From assembly GCA_018372555.1 (NCBI GenBank), contig JAHAIU010000001.1, forward strand, positions 20,177 through 84,176: a DNA stretch of 64,000 nucleotides, read 5' to 3'. A model generated the notes under the pieces. The model saw only the letters and a list, made by a program, of their open reading frames with translations, did not search any database and was not told where the DNA came from. Of this stretch, positions 18,297-27,306 are shown piece after piece (position 1 is the stretch's first letter; every line of letters starts with the position of its first letter). Origin of the DNA: Clostridium sp. (GTDB taxonomy: Bacteria; Bacillota; Clostridia; Clostridiales; Clostridiaceae). The translations under genes were made by a program, and so were the position numbers.

Positions 18297-18423
18297 AACT
18301 GAAGGTTTTTGGAGTAAATTCATTGCTCTTAGCTTTTGGTTCTCCAAAAGCTGCTTTAACACTTTCTACTTGAGGATTATGATTTACGTGCTTCTTATTA
18401 CTATTTTTAGGTTTCTTACTCAT
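18295..18423 (-). CDS. 42-residue basic protein (CPC_1213-like)
   Basis: This short gene starts at ATG 18423 behind a perfect GGAGGTGA and ends at TAA. The product begins MSKKPKNSNKKHVNHNPQ and continues VESVKAAFGEPKAKSNEF. It is lysine-rich, has no cysteine or membrane segment, and the segment with NPQVESVKAAFGEP resembles, from memory, the small clostridial CPC_1213 family. Strong ribosome binding site, its own terminator and conserved-looking core support it as a real gene. Role unknown. It lies between the valS leader and a sugar-kinase gene on the same strand. Confidence 0.7.
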   Translation of the reverse strand: MSKKPKNSNKKHVNHNPQVESVKAAFGEPKAKSNEFTPKTFS

Positions 18424-18476
18424 TTCTTTCACCTCCAAGATAATCTTATCTTATGTAAAAGAAATTTTATTATGTA

Positions 18477-19421
18477 TTAACTTTCTATCCAATTAATATC
18501 CTTCATAAATTCATGAACGTACTCTTCACTCATATTAGGATTTATTGTTTCTTCATGTATTATAGTAATTACTGACATTGCTATTGCATACTTAACAGTA
18601 TCAATTAATGATAATTTTTTTAGATATCCATAGCCAATACCTGCTACAAATGAATCTCCAGCTCCTGTTACATTTTTTACTGAAATTCCTGTAGTTTTAA
18701 TTTTTCCTTCTTCAGAATTATTTTTATAATATATTCCATCTGCATCTAAGCTTATAAAGACATTAGTTACTCCTTGCTCTAAGAAGTAATCACAAGCTCT
18801 CTTTATATCCTCATCATTATTTATCTTGAATCCACATAAAACCTCTGCTTCTAATCTGTTAGGCTTTATTGTATGAAAATACTTAACTAAATGTTTTATT
18901 TTGCTTGCTTTACTTGCAGATACAGGATCTAAAATAAACTTTGTATCTTTAGAATACTTTTTTAAAATATGCTCTAATAATTCTGGATGATCTGAGTCTA
19001 CAACCATATATTCAGCATTTCTTATTATTTCAGCCTTACTATCAATAAAATCAGAATCAATTTTATTTAAGCACTCCATATCTACTATTGCAGATTCCAT
19101 TTCACCTTTTTCATTTAAAACAGCCATATAAGTAGGAGTATACTCATCTTCTAAGATAAGTGAGTGTTCCATATTATATCCTATTTCTTTAGAGTTATTT
19201 AAAATATTCTTTCCTTGGTCATCTCCCCCTAATACAGATATAAAACTAGTATTAACATTAACTCTTGCTAAATTTTCTGCTATATTTCTGCATACCCCAC
19301 CTAGAGAAATCTTAATATTGCCAGGTATAGAATCTCTACTATTATATTTTCTTCTGCTAAAACCTATAATATCGACGATTGATGCCCCTAATACTAATAT
19401 ATATGGATCATTTTTATACAT
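18477..19421 (-). CDS. PfkB-family carbohydrate kinase (pseudouridine-kinase-like)
   Basis: Phosphorylates a sugar or nucleoside. I chose the ATG at 19421 (MYKNDPYILVLGASIVD), preceded by GGGAGAGATGGT; the longer frame adds 20 untypical residues. The 314-residue protein has the PfkB N-terminal signature (GGVCRNIAENLARVNVNTSFISVLGGDDQG) and the C-terminal signature VTGAGDSFVAGIGYGYL with the catalytic Asp. The short form and the sequence around KPNRLEAEVLCG resemble pseudouridine kinase PsuK, but no psuG glycosidase lies beside it, so the substrate is open. Single gene. Confidence 0.85.
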   Translation of the reverse strand: MYKNDPYILVLGASIVDIIGFSRRKYNSRDSIPGNIKISLGGVCRNIAENLARVNVNTSFISVLGGDDQGKNILNNSKEIGYNMEHSLILEDEYTPTYMAVLNEKGEMESAIVDMECLNKIDSDFIDSKAEIIRNAEYMVVDSDHPELLEHILKKYSKDTKFILDPVSASKASKIKHLVKYFHTIKPNRLEAEVLCGFKINNDEDIKRACDYFLEQGVTNVFISLDADGIYYKNNSEEGKIKTTGISVKNVTGAGDSFVAGIGYGYLKKLSLIDTVKYAIAMSVITIIHEETINPNMSEEYVHEFMKDINWIES

Positions 19422-19635
19422 ACCATCTCTCCCACTCTTAAAATCCGTTAAAAAACATAAATCCATTATATTAAATAACATAAAAAAAATAAAGTTATTT
19501 TTAAAAATTTTGTCGAATTTTAAAAATTGATAATTACATATAAAATTACCATTTTATAATTACTTACATATATTGAATATTACAAAGACTTTCTGTCAAT
19601 AATTTAATTAAAATATTCTTAAGATGGAGGATTTT

Positions 19636-20001
19636 ATGAATTATTTTAATGAAGGAAATATGTATTATAATTTAAAAGATTATTCAAAAGCAATAGATTA
19701 TTATAAACTATCCATTGAAAATGAAGATAATGTTGCTTGCTCATATTATAATTCTGGAGTTTGTTATATAAAGCTAAAAAACTTCGATAAAGCTATAGAA
19801 CTTATAAAAAAAGCAATACTTATTCAACAAGAAAGTAAGTATTATTTTAATCTTGCCTATTGTTATGCAATGAAAGAAAACGTAAAAAAAGCATTAATTT
19901 ATTTCAATATGGCCTGGTCATTAGACTCAACTGATATTGACTGTGAAAAAGCAATAAATCTTATTATGGCAAAAAATAAAAAGTGGGACATATCAAATTA
20001 A
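19636..20001 (+). CDS. Tetratricopeptide repeat protein
   Basis: A 121-residue protein from the ATG at 19636, behind TGGAGGATTTT; the earlier in-frame ATG at 19624 is inside that site. It consists of about three TPR units (GNMYYNLKDYSKAIDYYKLSIE, SGVCYIKLKNFDKAIELIKKAI, LAYCYAMKENVKKALIYFNMAW), each with the conserved small residues at helix contacts. TPR proteins bind partner proteins or peptides; the partner is not evident. It is a single-gene unit followed by a very long terminator hairpin. It diverges from the PfkB kinase gene. Confidence 0.8.
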   Translation: MNYFNEGNMYYNLKDYSKAIDYYKLSIENEDNVACSYYNSGVCYIKLKNFDKAIELIKKAILIQQESKYYFNLAYCYAMKENVKKALIYFNMAWSLDSTDIDCEKAINLIMAKNKKWDISN

Positions 20002-20070
20002 AAATTCCAATAATATAAGTTTTCTCGGCACTAAATGAAAGTGGACTAACTCATATTATTAGAATTTTTT
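20001..20070 (+). terminator. Long terminator hairpin of the TPR gene
   Basis: A 21-bp stem (20001-20021 with 20048-20068) with two G-T pairs, a 26-base apical part, and T's at the 3' end. Longer than needed for a terminator. Confidence 0.7.
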
Positions 20071-20123
20071 ATATTATTTCTAATTATATTTTAATCCTAA
20101 AATTTTATCTACAACTTAATATA

Positions 20124-20157
20124 GAAAAACCCTCTATTTTTTAAATAGGGGGTTTTC
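20124..20157 (-). terminator. Terminator of the transglutaminase-like gene
   Basis: AAAACCC(T)CTATTT / AAATAG(G)GGGTTTT forms a stem that, read on the minus strand, ends in T's. It lies about 70 bases past the stop, beyond repeat copy 4. Confidence 0.75.
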
Positions 20158-20161
20158 ATAA

Positions 20162-20224
20162 AATTTAGTAATTCTTAAAGAATTACATCCTTAATTGTTC
20201 ATTATCCATTGTTAATTTTTAATT
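20162..20224 (-). repeat. Dispersed intergenic repeat, copy 4
   Basis: Its reverse complement contains TAACAATGGATAATGAAC, GATGTAATTCTT and AATTACTAAA in the same order as copy 1. It fills the space between a gene stop (20226) and its terminator. Confidence 0.55.
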
Positions 20225-20225
20225 A

Positions 20226-21296
20226 TTATTTCCATTCTCCTGCTATTTCAGCATTTATATGATCCTTATCAAAGTCACTATTATCAAAATAATTTCCTGA
20301 TAAATAGAATGTTGGATCTACATTTATCCATATTCCCTCATCTTCTAAATATGCTTGATTCCAAGCGTGAGGTCCATAGTTTTGACCATCAAAGGCATCT
20401 CCAGTAACTATTCTGCTACCTATTCCTATAGCTCTTGACATTGCAACATAGAGGCAAGCATAATCAAAACAAATACCACTTCTAGTGTTATAAGCTTCTA
20501 AAGCTCCACTATTAGTTACACCCTCTCTGCCTAATGCTTTTTCTGCTTTATCAAAATCATATTTTACATTTGATCCTACCCAGGCATAAATTCTTTCTGC
20601 TTTTTCTCTATCAGATTTAGCACCTGCCGTAATCTCTTTTGCTTTATCATCTATTTCCTTAGAGGATTTAATTCCCTCCTCCAATGTAACTCCATTATAG
20701 TATATTATTACATTTGAATTAGCTGGAATATACTCTTTAAAATCATTATATGATAAGACAGGCTTATTAATAGACACCATTTCGTTAAGTTTACTATATC
20801 CGCTAATATTATTGAAAATATCTATATCAGAATTTCTTCCAAATGTATAATTGTAAGTTATAATTCCCATAAACATAATTAGTATTACTACTAATCCTTT
20901 TAGGAAACCAAATAGAGTAGAAAATAAAACTATTCTTACTTTTCCTCGACTTAGCAAAATCTTATAGGCCTTACTAAGAGGATTACTTAATAGTGATAAT
21001 ATAAAATAAAAAACAGCTTGAATTATAGCAAATATAACTCCAAGTGCTAATGCTTTTACTATATTATTATTAAGTATTGAAAACTCTGGGTTATTACTTG
21101 CAAACTTTAATATAGCTAAATAAATATCCTCTAAATTTAGTAACATTATTAGAAATGTTATAAATATAGAAAAATAATATATTAATCTTTTTAAAGAGTA
21201 TACTGCACTTTCTTCTTCTAGTGAACCTTGGATACTATCTTTTATAGAAAAAAGTAATAGTAAACCACATATTATATATGGTAAATACTCTAGCAT
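20226..21296 (-). CDS. Membrane protein with transglutaminase-like domain
   Basis: 356 residues: about four hydrophobic segments in residues 1-165 (first at 5-18; others near 36-55, 86-110 and 122-146), resembling a CvpA-like membrane part, then a transglutaminase-like domain. The Cys-His-Asp triad is visible in SGICFDYACLYVAMSRAIG, GPHAWNQAYLE and WINVDPTFY, with the family's alternation. Such clostridial proteins may be cysteine proteases or cross-linking enzymes on the outer face; the actual reaction is unknown. ATG starts near GGAGATAGT. It follows recX with a 17-base gap and is likely co-transcribed. Confidence 0.8.
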   Translation of the reverse strand: MLEYLPYIICGLLLLFSIKDSIQGSLEEESAVYSLKRLIYYFSIFITFLIMLLNLEDIYLAILKFASNNPEFSILNNNIVKALALGVIFAIIQAVFYFILSLLSNPLSKAYKILLSRGKVRIVLFSTLFGFLKGLVVILIMFMGIITYNYTFGRNSDIDIFNNISGYSKLNEMVSINKPVLSYNDFKEYIPANSNVIIYYNGVTLEEGIKSSKEIDDKAKEITAGAKSDREKAERIYAWVGSNVKYDFDKAEKALGREGVTNSGALEAYNTRSGICFDYACLYVAMSRAIGIGSRIVTGDAFDGQNYGPHAWNQAYLEDEGIWINVDPTFYLSGNYFDNSDFDKDHINAEIAGEWK

Positions 21297-21313
21297 AGTA
21301 CTATCTCCTTTAT

Positions 21314-21949
21314 TTATATATCTTCTTGGTTAGTTATTTTTCTTACAACATAGGAAACTGTATCGTAGCTATATCCCTTAGATAATAAAAACCTAAATAA
21401 TTTCTGTGATAATTTATACTTATCATCTTCTCTTTTAGCTATTACATTATATTTTTTAATAGCAATATTGTAAGCATTATCTCTTTCAACTTCTTCATCT
21501 ATATTAGATATACTACTCTCTATAATATCTTCGCTTATACCCTTTTTAATTAAGTCATACTTAATCTTACTTTTTCCTTGAGTTCTATTTTTATCTTTTA
21601 TATAAAGTTTTGCAAAATTATTATCATTAATGAATCCATATTCTTTTAAAAATTCAATGGATTTTTCTATTGAATCTTTATCATAGCCTTTAAGTAAAAG
21701 TTTATCTTTTAGTTCTTTTTCACTTTTATACGTCTTTTCAACTATCCTTAAGGCAGCACTTTTGCATTTTAGATAATTATCTTTTTTAGCAATTTCCTCT
21801 ATTCTTTCAATATTAATAGATTCATTAGTCTTAAGTCCCTCTTTATAAACTAATTCACTATCTAAAGAAAAAGCATATTCATGATCAACATATACATTTA
21901 CTCTATTTTTATTTCTCTTTTGTACTTCAATCTTTGTTATTGTATTCAT
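21314..21949 (-). CDS. recX: Recombination regulator RecX
   Basis: Binds and restrains RecA filaments. I chose the ATG at 21949 (MNTITKIEVQ), behind TTGGAGATAATT; the frame's earlier TTG is the start of that ribosome binding site. The 211-residue protein has the RecX three-helix repeats, with the signature YGFINDNNFAKLYIKDK and GKSKIKYDLIKKGIS, then a third repeat ending LSKGYSYDTVSYVVR. Length matches Firmicutes RecX. recA is not in the window. It lies between an M16 peptidase gene and a transglutaminase-like gene with small gaps, so the three form a probable operon. Confidence 0.92.
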   Translation of the reverse strand: MNTITKIEVQKRNKNRVNVYVDHEYAFSLDSELVYKEGLKTNESINIERIEEIAKKDNYLKCKSAALRIVEKTYKSEKELKDKLLLKGYDKDSIEKSIEFLKEYGFINDNNFAKLYIKDKNRTQGKSKIKYDLIKKGISEDIIESSISNIDEEVERDNAYNIAIKKYNVIAKREDDKYKLSQKLFRFLLSKGYSYDTVSYVVRKITNQEDI

Positions 21950-21965
21950 AATTATCTCCAATTTA

Positions 21966-23204
21966 TTAAGATCTTAGTATATGAACTGTAGGATTTTCTA
22001 ATACCTTTTTAGACACTTCATTAATTTTATTAATATCTAAAGTATGAAGCTTATTCATATCCTCTACAAATTCATAAAAATTCTCTCCATCTAATCCTTG
22101 ATGAAGAATATAGTTACATAATTCAGCTGGATCTTCTAAAGTTGATATTACTGCTGTTTTATGAACCTTTTTCATAAGCTCTAGATGTCTTTCTCCAATT
22201 TCTAATTTTCCACTTTTAACATCATCAATAGTTTCATCTATAGCTTCAATAGCAGAACTTAAATCTTCCTCTGCTACTGCAGTGTAGATATATAAAGTCT
22301 TAACGTAATTAGTCATATCTATACTAGTATAAATATCATAAGCTAGTCCTCTTTTTTCTCTAATTTCTCTAAATAGTAAAGAATTTGAACTTTCACCAAG
22401 CCTATGATTTAAAATTCTAAGTGGCAATTCCAACTCCTTGTCTAAATTATGAAAAGTATATAAATAAACTATTGTATTTTGTTCTATATTACTTTTTTTA
22501 GAAGTAACTATAGTATGTTTATTATCTTCTATAATAATATTCTTCTTTTTAACTTCCCCTTTTTCCCATTTACTAAAAATCTTTTTAACTTCTTCTAAAG
22601 CATCCTTATGATCATAAGATGATACTATAGTAACTATAGAGTTATTAGGAAGATAATATTTATTATAAAAACTTAAAAGATCTTCTCTAGAATATTTTTT
22701 AACATTTACTTCAAGTCCAGCCACATCATACTTTAATGGACTCTTATTAAAAGCAATTTCATTAGTTCTTTTAAAGCTTAAGTCTTCTATATCATCTTTG
22801 CTAGTTCTCATTTCAGCTAAGATAACTCCTCTTTCCTTCTCTAATTCCTCACTATTAAACTCAGGATTTATAATCATATCTCCTAATATTTCTATTGCTT
22901 TATTTAATTCCTCTTCTAAACAGCTAACAGTGTATACAGTTGAAGTATAATCAGTATATGCATTATACTCCCCCCCTAGAAACTCTAGTTCGTCATTTAA
23001 TTCCTCGTAGCTTCTTGTTGTAGTTCCTTTAAAAAGCATGTGCTCTATAAAGTGGCTAATACCTCTTTCATTATTTCCTTCATTTAATGAACCTACTTTA
23101 ACTCCAATATTAATTGAAGATATTTTAGTATCTTTTTTTATAGTAATAACTTCTAAACCATTATCTAAAAAATGTTTCTTAACATCAAAATTCAATTTAA
23201 ACAT
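21966..23204 (-). CDS. M16 family zinc peptidase
   Basis: Around 412 residues from the ATG at 23204 (MFKLNFDVKKHFLDNGLEV), preceded by AGGTGGATGG; an ATG five codons earlier is also possible. The inverted zinc motif HFIEH, followed by MLFKGT, is present near residue 50, with the downstream Glu in the region ELEKERGVILAEMRTSKDD. The second M16 half-domain follows. This matches the mitochondrial-processing-peptidase-like bacterial group (YmxG/PqqL type), soluble, cytosolic, about 410 residues. Start lies in the divergent region opposite a two-component system. Natural substrate unknown. Confidence 0.9.
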   Translation of the reverse strand: MFKLNFDVKKHFLDNGLEVITIKKDTKISSINIGVKVGSLNEGNNERGISHFIEHMLFKGTTTRSYEELNDELEFLGGEYNAYTDYTSTVYTVSCLEEELNKAIEILGDMIINPEFNSEELEKERGVILAEMRTSKDDIEDLSFKRTNEIAFNKSPLKYDVAGLEVNVKKYSREDLLSFYNKYYLPNNSIVTIVSSYDHKDALEEVKKIFSKWEKGEVKKKNIIIEDNKHTIVTSKKSNIEQNTIVYLYTFHNLDKELELPLRILNHRLGESSNSLLFREIREKRGLAYDIYTSIDMTNYVKTLYIYTAVAEEDLSSAIEAIDETIDDVKSGKLEIGERHLELMKKVHKTAVISTLEDPAELCNYILHQGLDGENFYEFVEDMNKLHTLDINKINEVSKKVLENPTVHILRS

Positions 23205-23379
23205 CCATCCACCTATCATCCTTCATATTACATTGTTTAAATATAATATGAATCCTTTATAAATATAACAATAATATTATATCTATCTTTCATATAATTA
23301 TCTACCTTAATAATATCTTAATATAAAATAATGCTATTTTTACTTTACCATACAATTTATCACACTTATAATTATATAT

Positions 23380-23505
23380 ATGTTTCAATTAATTATATTA
23401 ATGTAGTTTTATAATATATATTTAAATAACCAATTTACATCTTGCAATCTTATAAAGTTTTAAGTAAATAATACTTTTAAAATAAACTACATCAATTGAA
23501 ATCAT
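23380..23505 (+). repeat. MITE-like element, copy A
   Basis: Part of the 474-base region without a gene (23205-23679). One end reads ATGTTTCAATTAATTATATT, the other, on the opposite strand, ATGATTTCAATTGATGTAGT; both include ATGTAGTTT nearby, so the ends are imperfect inverted repeats. Inner words AATTTACAT, TTAAGTAAA, TAAACTACAT recur in copy B (38957-39042) in the same order. Similarity with copy C continues about 40 bases beyond the right end. The rest of the gap holds nothing I recognise. Confidence 0.6.
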
Positions 23506-23679
23506 CGTTTTTTTGATTTTTATATAAGTTGTCAAGTCAATTCAATTTCTTAGATATTTTTAATATAAAAAATTACTTTATAAAATGTAAAAGCTTTATT
23601 ACAACTTATATATAAACTAAAAAACTTACTACTTGAGTAAAATATTAAAATTTAAAACATTATTATAAGGAGGGCTTTT

Positions 23680-24354
23680 ATGAAAAAGAATATCTTAATA
23701 ATTGAAGATGAAACTAGAATTAGATTTCTACTTAGAGACTACTTTTTTAAAGAAGGCTTTAATATTATTGAGGCAAGTGATGGTGATGAGGGAATAAACT
23801 ACTTTATGAATAGCAAAGTGGATTTAGTTATATTAGATATTATGATGCCACGAGTTGATGGAATTACTGTCCTTGAAATGATAAGAAAAGTTTCTAAAGT
23901 ACCAGTAATACTTTTAACTGCAAAGGGCCAAGAAGAAGACAAATTATTTGGATATGAAATGGGTGCTGATGATTATATGACCAAACCATTTTCTCCAAAA
24001 GTATTAGTTGCAAAAGTAAAAGCTTTACTTAAGAGAACTTCTGAAGAGAGCTTTTCTAGTGAAAATGACTATAATGGTTTAACAATAAATAAATTATCTC
24101 ATGAAGTTAAAATAAATAATGAAATTATTAATTTATCTCCTAAAGAATTTGAATTACTATCTTATCTAGCAGATAATGAAGGAATAGCTTTATCTAGAGA
24201 TAACATACTTGATAATGTTTGGGGCCTTGACTATTATGGAGATTTAAGAACCGTTGACACAAATATAAAAAGGCTTAGAGAAAAGCTTGGTGAAAAATCT
24301 ACTTATATAATAACAGTAAGAGGAAGTGGATATAGATTTGAAGCAAAAAAATAA
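23680..24354 (+). CDS. OmpR/PhoB-family response regulator
   Basis: A 224-residue two-domain regulator: receiver domain (residues 1-118) with the acidic pair E9/D10, phosphoacceptor D53 in LVILDIMMPRVDG, T/S switch residue in VILLTAKGQ and K103-type lysine in DDYMTKPFSP; then an OmpR-type winged helix (ELLSYLADNEGIALSRDNILDNVWGLDYYGDLRTVDTNIKRLREKLG in pieces). ATG lies behind AAGGAGGGC. The cognate histidine kinase gene overlaps its 3' end. Target genes are unknown; it lies 130 bases beyond a MITE-like element. Confidence 0.95.
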   Translation: MKKNILIIEDETRIRFLLRDYFFKEGFNIIEASDGDEGINYFMNSKVDLVILDIMMPRVDGITVLEMIRKVSKVPVILLTAKGQEEDKLFGYEMGADDYMTKPFSPKVLVAKVKALLKRTSEESFSSENDYNGLTINKLSHEVKINNEIINLSPKEFELLSYLADNEGIALSRDNILDNVWGLDYYGDLRTVDTNIKRLREKLGEKSTYIITVRGSGYRFEAKK

Positions 24355-25852
24355 ATTTACTATTTCAAAAAAAATATTTATAATAACCTTCGGCCTTATA
24401 TTTGTTGTTTTAATTTTTAGTATGTTATTTCAAAATATATTTTTTGAAGACTTTTATTTAAGTAAAAGGACTAAGGATTTAGCTAATGATTCAGTCCAAT
24501 TTACAAAACTTTATGCATATCAAAATAATGATATACTATTAAATAAAGAATTATTTAGATTTGAACAAGAAACTAACTCCAAGATAGCTATCTTCACTTT
24601 TGATGGAAAACTTAAAGTATTAAATAACTATAATACTTCTTCTGAAGATATTAAAAATTTGGCTGCTTTTTGTGAAGAACTAATTAATGATGATAAATTA
24701 GTAAATGAAGTATTAGATTCTGGCAAGCCAAAGGCTAAAATTTTTAATAATGAATATAGTAATACTACTAAAATTGGAGTATTAACTCCAATGTCATTAA
24801 ATAGCAAAAATGATTCTATATTTGTAACAGTATCATCTATGCAACCAATTAGTGAAGCATCAGCTGTAATTAAAGAGTTCTACTTATATTTATTTTTAGG
24901 ATTTACTATTATAGGAATATTTTTATCTTCTATATATGCTAATTTAATTTCAAAGCCTTTAGTTAATATAAATAAGGTTGCAAAAAGGATGTCTGCAATG
25001 GATTTTAGCGTAAAGTGTGATGAAGAATCTGATGATGAAATTGGTGATTTAGCTACTACATTAAACTTCTTATCTTCTACTTTAAAAAATACATTAGAAG
25101 ATTTAAAATATAAAAATAGAAAACTTAAGGAAGATATAGAGAAAGAAAGAAAATTAGAAGCTATGAGAAAAGACTTTGTTGATAGCGTTTCTCACGATTT
25201 AAAAACTCCAATAGGAATAATAGAAGGATATGCTGAAGGTTTAAAAGATGGAATTGCAACTGGTGAGTCTGCCTCCCTTTATTTAGATACAATAATCGAT
25301 GAAGCTAAAAAAATGAGTAAATTAGTTTCAAATATGCTTGAACTTTCTAAATTAGAAGCTGGAATTTCTAACTTACTTATAGAACGTTTTAATATCTTGA
25401 GACTTATTCAAAAACTAATTAAAAGTTTTACTTTAGAATTTGAAGCTAACAATATAACCTTAGATTTAATATCAGATTTTGAATACTGCTATATTATTGG
25501 TGATACCCTTCAATTAGAACAAGTTATGACTAATTTAATTAGTAATGCCTTAAAATACACTCCAAAAGGAGAAAAAGTTATAATTGAAATTCTAGACAAG
25601 GGTGAATTTGTTAATATTTCTGTTGAAAATAAAGGTGCTAATATACCTGATGAAGAACTTTCTAAGTTATTTAATAAATTCTATAAACTTGATAAAGCAA
25701 GAAACTCATCTCAAAGTAGTAACGGACTCGGCCTATCCATAGTAAAAAGGATTTTAACCCTGCATGAAAGTAATTATAGACTATATAATACTGAAGATGG
25801 TGTTAAATTTGAATTTACTTTAAAAAAGGCTAATGAAGATGAAATAGAATAA
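24326..25852 (+). CDS. Membrane sensor histidine kinase
   Basis: Phosphorylates the preceding regulator. The start is uncertain: GTG at 24326 (inside the regulator's end) or TTG at 24338; no ATG fits. The product (about 505 residues) has a membrane segment at residues 17-37, an extracytoplasmic domain of about 150 residues, a second membrane segment near 185-208, HAMP (ISKPLVNINKVAKRMSAMDF), the dimerisation/phosphoacceptor helix with H290 in DSVSHDLKTPIG, and the ATPase domain with N box NLISNALKYTPKG, and G box NGLGLSIVKRIL. The G1 region is KGANIPDEEL, where the usual D.G is degenerate. Signal unknown. Confidence 0.93.
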   Translation: MDIDLKQKNKFTISKKIFIITFGLIFVVLIFSMLFQNIFFEDFYLSKRTKDLANDSVQFTKLYAYQNNDILLNKELFRFEQETNSKIAIFTFDGKLKVLNNYNTSSEDIKNLAAFCEELINDDKLVNEVLDSGKPKAKIFNNEYSNTTKIGVLTPMSLNSKNDSIFVTVSSMQPISEASAVIKEFYLYLFLGFTIIGIFLSSIYANLISKPLVNINKVAKRMSAMDFSVKCDEESDDEIGDLATTLNFLSSTLKNTLEDLKYKNRKLKEDIEKERKLEAMRKDFVDSVSHDLKTPIGIIEGYAEGLKDGIATGESASLYLDTIIDEAKKMSKLVSNMLELSKLEAGISNLLIERFNILRLIQKLIKSFTLEFEANNITLDLISDFEYCYIIGDTLQLEQVMTNLISNALKYTPKGEKVIIEILDKGEFVNISVENKGANIPDEELSKLFNKFYKLDKARNSSQSSNGLGLSIVKRILTLHESNYRLYNTEDGVKFEFTLKKANEDEIE

Positions 25853-25863
25853 ACATTTTTTAT

Positions 25864-25894
25864 GGAGCTGCTTTTACCAGCTCCCTTTTTCTTT
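25864..25894 (+). terminator. Terminator of the two-component operon
   Basis: GGAGCTG / CAGCTCC stem with a seven-base loop, then CTTTTTCTTT. The GGAGCTG arm recurs in the hairpin at 28491-28525, and GAGCTG in the one at 39263-39288. Confidence 0.85.
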
Positions 25895-26022
25895 CTATTT
25901 TAAACCTATTATTTTAACCTACTATTTGATTTTTTTATTTAAACTCATTATTTCATTTTTTATTTATAAAGTTATTAGTTTTTTTGTACGTATTAAATAA
26001 TTATTGAAATATATTAAAACTG

Positions 26023-26048
26023 AAAAAATGGATCCATCGGGGTCCAAT
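26023..26048 (-). terminator. Probable terminator of the 26144-27071 gene pair
   Basis: TGGATCC...GGTCCA forms an imperfect stem that on the minus strand is followed by a run of six T's. It lies about 95 bases past the stop at 26144. Confidence 0.5.
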
Positions 26049-26143
26049 TCTTCACATTAAACAATAATTATCAATAAAATACTTAAAAGTTAACTATCGC
26101 TTAAAAATCTCTAATAGTTAAATAATTTTTGATATTATTGCTC

Positions 26144-26467
26144 TTATATAAAAAAGCTGATAATTAATAAAACAATTAAAAATATATTAGAGAACAATAG
26201 AACTTTATTGTATACTAAAACTAAATTTATCTTTTGCTCATCTTTATTTTCAATCATATCTGTTAATATTAATAGTTGATCTAGTTTACTTAATATTTCC
26301 TTATTATTTTTCTTACTTTCATATCCTTTATTAAAACTTTGGAGTATCTCGTTCTTATTTTTTGAAAGTTCTAATTTAATATCTTCAATTACTACTTCAT
26401 TATAAATTTGCTTTAGCTTACTCTTTATATTTTCACTTATTAAATCTTCCTTTATATGACTATCCAC
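26144..26467 (-). CDS. Tail-anchored-type protein of unknown function
   Basis: A 107-residue, highly charged helical protein (KLKQIYNEVVIEDIKLELSKNK) with a single hydrophobic segment at the very C-terminus (residues 86-107, VLLFSNIFLIVLLIISFFI), so it is probably anchored by its tail with the bulk in the cytoplasm. It overlaps the preceding gene by 8 bases. I do not recognise a family. Its coupled expression with the helical protein at 26460 suggests that the two form one complex at the membrane; this is inference only. Confidence 0.6.
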   Translation of the reverse strand: MDSHIKEDLISENIKSKLKQIYNEVVIEDIKLELSKNKNEILQSFNKGYESKKNNKEILSKLDQLLILTDMIENKDEQKINLVLVYNKVLLFSNIFLIVLLIISFFI

Positions 26468-27071
26468 CTAATAACTCCTCCTCAACTAATAATGTTTTTT
26501 TAGTAATTATTGAAATGTACTCAAACCCTAAAATTAAGTCAAATTCATTTAAATCTTCACTATCTAACATTCTTAAAATAAATTTTCTTTCTCTGAAAAA
26601 TTCTCTTCTTATATAATTAAATAATAAATAAACTAACCTTTCATCTTCCATGGATAAATCATTAAAAGTATCTAATTTGTTTTTTAGTTCTTCATATTTT
26701 TTCTTTTCAACTTCTATTAATCTTAAGCTTTCTTTCATAGCACTTTCTATATCTTCAATTCCTCTATGTTCTTCTAAAACAAAACTCCTATTATTCTTTA
26801 CAAGGGTAATTCTTTCATTCTTTTCTATATCTAAGGCTATATAAGTATTTTCTAAAGAATTAATACTTCTTTCAATAGATATCATCTCCCCCTTATACTC
26901 TTTTCTTTTCTTCCTGATATAATTAAGTGTCTTTGATTTTTCCTCAATTATTTTCTTACAGGAAAAACCCTCCAGATTATTTTTGTAATAGGTATTAACA
27001 TAAGCCTTAATAGCTTTTTCTATAAATCTATTGCTCTCTATACTAATATACTTCTCAATACTCTTAAGCAA
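26460..27071 (-). CDS. Helical protein of unknown function
   Basis: 203 residues, almost wholly helical and charged, with a coiled-coil-like centre (residues 45-85 and 105-140, rich in Lys/Glu with heptad leucine/isoleucine). The start is TTG at 27071 behind AAAGAGGTAGATAGAA; no ATG precedes the conserved-looking N-terminus. No motif that I recognise. It is first in a two-gene unit with a tail-anchored protein and lies opposite a membrane-anchored glycosidase-like gene, with a 12-bp inverted repeat in the shared intergenic region. Confidence 0.6.
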   Translation of the reverse strand: MLKSIEKYISIESNRFIEKAIKAYVNTYYKNNLEGFSCKKIIEEKSKTLNYIRKKRKEYKGEMISIERSINSLENTYIALDIEKNERITLVKNNRSFVLEEHRGIEDIESAMKESLRLIEVEKKKYEELKNKLDTFNDLSMEDERLVYLLFNYIRREFFRERKFILRMLDSEDLNEFDLILGFEYISIITKKTLLVEEELLGG

Positions 27072-27200
27072 TTCTATCTACCTCTTTCATATTTGAATAT
27101 ACTCTTCAATACTTATGTCATTATTTTATATAATAATATGCTTTACAAAAACATAATATACCGATTTAAAAAAATCTATCTTTTAATAAGTAATTGAAAC

Positions 27201-27231
27201 TTGTAAAACAATATATTCAATTGTTTTACAA
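27201..27231. promoter_or_regulatory. 12-bp perfect inverted repeat, candidate operator
   Basis: TTGTAAAACAAT and its exact complement ATTGTTTTACAA are separated by seven bases. It lies between the divergent starts at 27071 and 27307 and has no T run, so it looks like a protein-binding site and not a terminator. Regulator unknown. Confidence 0.5.
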
Positions 27232-27306
27232 TATACAACACAATGTTACATTTTATGGTATTATATTTTTATTGGAATAATTCAAAAAATTTTTAGGAGA
27301 GATCTA

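Noticed and set aside
18205..18480. 91-residue plus-strand reading frame
   Set aside because: No ribosome binding site; it runs antisense over the well-supported 42-residue gene and its terminator.
27201..27231. Biotin-repressor (BirA) type operator
   Set aside because: TTGTAAA..TTTACAA resembles it, but half-sites and spacer length differ and neither neighbour is a biotin gene; kept only as an unassigned palindrome.
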